Source: a virus. Taken from it: a stretch of 46,197 bases of DNA. A program made the position numbers and the translations under genes. This document shows positions 43,495 to 46,197 of the stretch, piece after piece. Every line of letters starts with the position of its first letter. The first letter of the stretch is position 1. Where the stretch lies: positions 1 through 46,197 of IMG/VR virus record IMGVR_UViG_3300043122_000117. One strand, 5' to 3'. A model generated the notes under the pieces. It searched no databases. It had not been told where the DNA came from and saw nothing but the letters and a program-made list of their open reading frames with translations.

Positions 43495-46197
43495 TCATTA
43501 ACTCCTCCACTAATTTAGTTAGTTTTTCCACCTTTTCATTTAGCTCTTTTATCTGCTCGTCTTGTCTGGCTGTTTTGGCAATAAGCAAGTCTATATAAGC
43601 CACAGAATAATAGCCATCTTTGTCTTTACGGACTAGGTTAGAGTTTATTTTTTCTAAATCCTGAGCGATAACCCCGTACCTCTGGTATTTTCCGTCTGCT
43701 TTCATCTTGAACTGAACAAACTCAATATCATCGTAAATGGATAAGTCGTCAATAGCTGCAATATTTCTTTTCAATCGCTTGTCAGATGTTAGTGTAAAAT
43801 TGCCTGAATTAACATTGCCAGTTCCATTTGTTGCGCCTACTCGTAAATTTAAGCCATCAAATGTAAAATCAGCATCGCTTGTAATGTTTGTTGTGCTGTT
43901 CCAATAAGATACTCGGCCTGATACACCTGTACCTGTTGCTCCTTGCAAATCCGTAAAACTAGTCGTAATCGTTCCCCCATCCTGCTGATTAAGGGTTATT
44001 GTTTTTGTTGTGGTTCCTGTTACTGATGCTGATGTTATCTTGTTGTTGTAGGCATCGTTCCATTGGGTTGAGTTACCTTCTATGTCTGATACTGTTCCTA
44101 TAAAGTTCCATGCGTAATTGCTTGAAGCATTTCTTGTTACAATTAAAGCATTATCACCTGCACCATCTTGTCCATTAACGAACATTGTTGTTTGTGTTCC
44201 GTCGCTAAATCCAAGCCTTAGACCTCCATTGTAATTATTTATGTTCAGTCTACCATTGATTTTTAAAACATCGCCAATATCGTTCCCATACGTTTGCGGG
44301 ATGTCATATCTCATATAGTTTGTGTAAAATTGACCTCCTAGCAAGTCAGCATCTAGTCCGCTGCCTGCACCATCTACTGTTTTAATTTCAGTTAGTAATT
44401 TCGATGCAGATGTAAGTGATTTCGTGTAGGTTAGAACAGTTGGGTCAGATTCATAAGAATTTACTTGTGATTGTGATAGTTGCGTATTTTCGTCAATAAA
44501 GTTAAATGTTTCGTTAGTGGTTTGATTTAGTGTAAAATTGCCAATGCTTAAACCGTTCCGTTGAAGTGTTATGGTTGAATTATTAACTGTTGGAATTGTT
44601 GGTTTGTTTAATAAATCGTTATAATCACCTGAAAAATCATCCGAAACATTTTTATCCCAACCATTAAAAATACTTTCATTCCCTATTAAAAGGTCTTGTT
44701 TTGTTGACGGGTCGAAGTTACCTGAATGCCATCGTTGGTCAGGAACAAAACTAACCTCTATTGAAGCATCTGTTGGTTTTTCTGAACTGCTTACATTAAC
44801 TGCTCTATTTATCGTTGATTCCGAGGAATTACCTGCGAATACTTCTACATTAAATGTTTGATATGAGGCTGTTACAGGAAACCATATATAAAGATAACCT
44901 CCTCTTATTTGATAGTAAATAGTTTCGTTGTAATTATCGGCGATACCTTTTGATTCCAATATTGTGCCCAACGTTGAATAAACATATCCTTGCGTTGATA
45001 TATTGATTTTTTCATCGCCACTATATCCGTTCGCTGTCACTTCCATTGTAAACATTGTTTCTGATGGATATGGAATGTCTGTTTGTACTAACAGACCACT
45101 ACTCGCATTGTAAAAAGAGCGATGCGTATATCTTAAAGAATTATAGCCGCCAAATAAATCAGCATCTAATCCACTACCTGAACCATCTAATACGTTTAAC
45201 GTATTACCTGAAAAAGATAATTGATTACCTGCTGTTAATGCGTCCTGTTTGGCGTTCCAAGCCGAAGCACTAGCAATATTCCCATCAGGTAAAAGTCCTG
45301 TAACATCTGTGGTTAAATTAATCTGGTCAACTGTTAGTATTTGGTTGGCTTCGTTAAGGGTTACATAAGTGCCTGTTCCTGTTTTTGTTAAAAGTGGGTG
45401 TGAACTACTTTCTAAAGTCGCAATGTCATAAGCATTTTGATTAATGTCCGAGCGATGTGCAGTAATTGAATCAGCATTAACGGCAATACCTGAAATATCC
45501 TGTATCTCGTTATTGGGGTCGTTATCATTATCAGCGACATTAATAGTTACTCCTGTGCCGCTTGAAATATTTACAGGGATACTAGTTCCTGATTGTATTC
45601 CTAGACTTAAATTTTGCAATTCGTTTGTAATACTATTATCAGCATCATCAACCTCATCTGTAAAACTACCTCCTCCATTGGATAAAGTTACGGTACTGCC
45701 TACTTTTGAAATAGTTTGTAATTCATTCGTATTATCCAAATCATTATCTGAAAGCCTATGAGTTGTGTTTAAATCAATCTGCCCTTGCAAACTAGCTGAA
45801 CTGTCAATTATTGCTTGTTGGTTGGTGGAGATGTCGGTCTCCAATAAAAAAAACTTATCGCGAAGGTTATCGAAAGTAGCAATAACTGAATCTTCCCCAT
45901 CCCATGTTTCTGAATATACTTCATTTGAAATTTTATAATTGAAATCAAACACTCTTCGGGCATTGTCCCAAACAGGGAATTGGCCTGTTTCAGTTAATGG
46001 TGTTCCGTTTACATCTGCCAAATCAGTCAATCTTTGTGGAAGTTCTGGTCTAACTAAAATAGTCCCATTCGTAGGATGCGCAGAAATAACCACTGCTGCG
46101 GGAATTGCAGGTATTGGAGCTTCTGGTACAACCTTAGTCCACCCTCCGTTGATAGGATAAATAATAGTACTGTCAGTCCATGTTTCTCCATAATTCG
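43484..46197 (-). CDS. Tail fibre with S74 chaperone domain, C-terminal part (start at 692)
   Basis: The coding frame is open to the window end and continues in frame from 1-692 (the last 127 bases repeat 1-127). The middle has two repeats of GSGLDADL-GG and several NEIQ/NELQ segments typical of trimeric fibres. The C-terminal ~100 residues begin SDKRLKRNI, the Peptidase_S74 intramolecular chaperone motif with Ser and Lys five apart. They end with a coiled coil (LNEKVEKLTKLVEELMNEK). The chaperone trimerises the fibre and cleaves itself off. It is the likely host-receptor binder. Confidence 0.92.
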   Translation of the reverse strand, partial: NYGETWTDSTIIYPINGGWTKVVPEAPIPAIPAAVVISAHPTNGTILVRPELPQRLTDLADVNGTPLTETGQFPVWDNARRVFDFNYKISNEVYSETWDGEDSVIATFDNLRDKFFLLETDISTNQQAIIDSSASLQGQIDLNTTHRLSDNDLDNTNELQTISKVGSTVTLSNGGGSFTDEVDDADNSITNELQNLSLGIQSGTSIPVNISSGTGVTINVADNDNDPNNEIQDISGIAVNADSITAHRSDINQNAYDIATLESSSHPLLTKTGTGTYVTLNEANQILTVDQINLTTDVTGLLPDGNIASASAWNAKQDALTAGNQLSFSGNTLNVLDGSGSGLDADLFGGYNSLRYTHRSFYNASSGLLVQTDIPYPSETMFTMEVTANGYSGDEKINISTQGYVYSTLGTILESKGIADNYNETIYYQIRGGYLYIWFPVTASYQTFNVEVFAGNSSESTINRAVNVSSSEKPTDASIEVSFVPDQRWHSGNFDPSTKQDLLIGNESIFNGWDKNVSDDFSGDYNDLLNKPTIPTVNNSTITLQRNGLSIGNFTLNQTTNETFNFIDENTQLSQSQVNSYESDPTVLTYTKSLTSASKLLTEIKTVDGAGSGLDADLLGGQFYTNYMRYDIPQTYGNDIGDVLKINGRLNINNYNGGLRLGFSDGTQTTMFVNGQDGAGDNALIVTRNASSNYAWNFIGTVSDIEGNSTQWNDAYNNKITSASVTGTTTKTITLNQQDGGTITTSFTDLQGATGTGVSGRVSYWNSTTNITSDADFTFDGLNLRVGATNGTGNVNSGNFTLTSDKRLKRNIAAIDDLSIYDDIEFVQFKMKADGKYQRYGVIAQDLEKINSNLVRKDKDGYYSVAYIDLLIAKTARQDEQIKELNEKVEKLTKLVEELMNEK
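46071..46197. repeat. Terminal direct repeat, right copy (circularisation overlap)
   Basis: Identical to 1-127. It lies within the fibre gene, so counting both copies would double part of that gene. The circular genome is 46,070 bp long. Confidence 0.95.

Overview
The window reads as one complete, circularly closed genome of a tailed phage (about 46,070 bp). The first 127 bases (1-127) are repeated exactly at the end (46071-46197), and a 1,092-codon tail-fibre gene is cut by the window ends but reads straight across the join. The gene set is that of a siphovirus: terminase, portal, scaffold, major capsid, tail tube, tape measure, S74-chaperoned fibre and endolysin. A Bacteroidetes host is suggested by low GC, by several promoters of the Bacteroidetes type (TTTG near -33, TAnnTTTG near -7), by the near absence of Shine-Dalgarno motifs, by signal peptides ending in ...AQ, and by DUF3127- and DUF6291-like proteins. 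No integrase, repressor or lysogeny module was recognised.

Layout. (1) Late genes on the minus strand run from terS (20542) down to the tail genes at 702, across the join into the fibre (43484), then further tail genes and the lysis genes down to 40607. (2) A rightward block of small genes (20714-24271) carries three structured RNA candidates in its gaps, including a near-complete hammerhead ribozyme at 22242-22298 and a tRNA-like element at 21842-21908. (3) A leftward replication/recombination block (34866-24324) encodes an ERF annealing protein, a DUF3127 protein, a DnaA domain IV-like protein, an HNH nuclease, a DUF6291-like protein and a RepA/AAA_25-type ATPase. (4) Two accessory arrays, 29285-25641 on the minus strand and 35326-40316 on the plus strand, hold about 24 very small genes.

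The arrays are the most unusual part. Each repeats one plan: an upstream arm beginning with an AACGG-type core (usually GCTAACGG) at the end of one gene, and a matching inverted arm ending in a GTT core (usually GTTAGC), usually inside the next gene. The arms pair over 20-35 nt in the manner of integron attC sites (R''-L''...L'-R'), yet there is no integron integrase. In 12 of 13 clear intragenic cases the GTT is read as an in-frame Val codon, so the site divides each small protein into exchangeable N- and C-terminal modules; many C-terminal modules are Cys-rich and look zinc-binding. Both arrays end at the same 102-bp exact repeat, which starts at the TAAC core and runs into a paralogous small DNA-binding-like gene. 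This looks like an attI-like fixed end. Two copies of a gene-less hairpin element also sit in the leftward array.

All calls come from reading the sequence; no database search, folding program or alignment was run.
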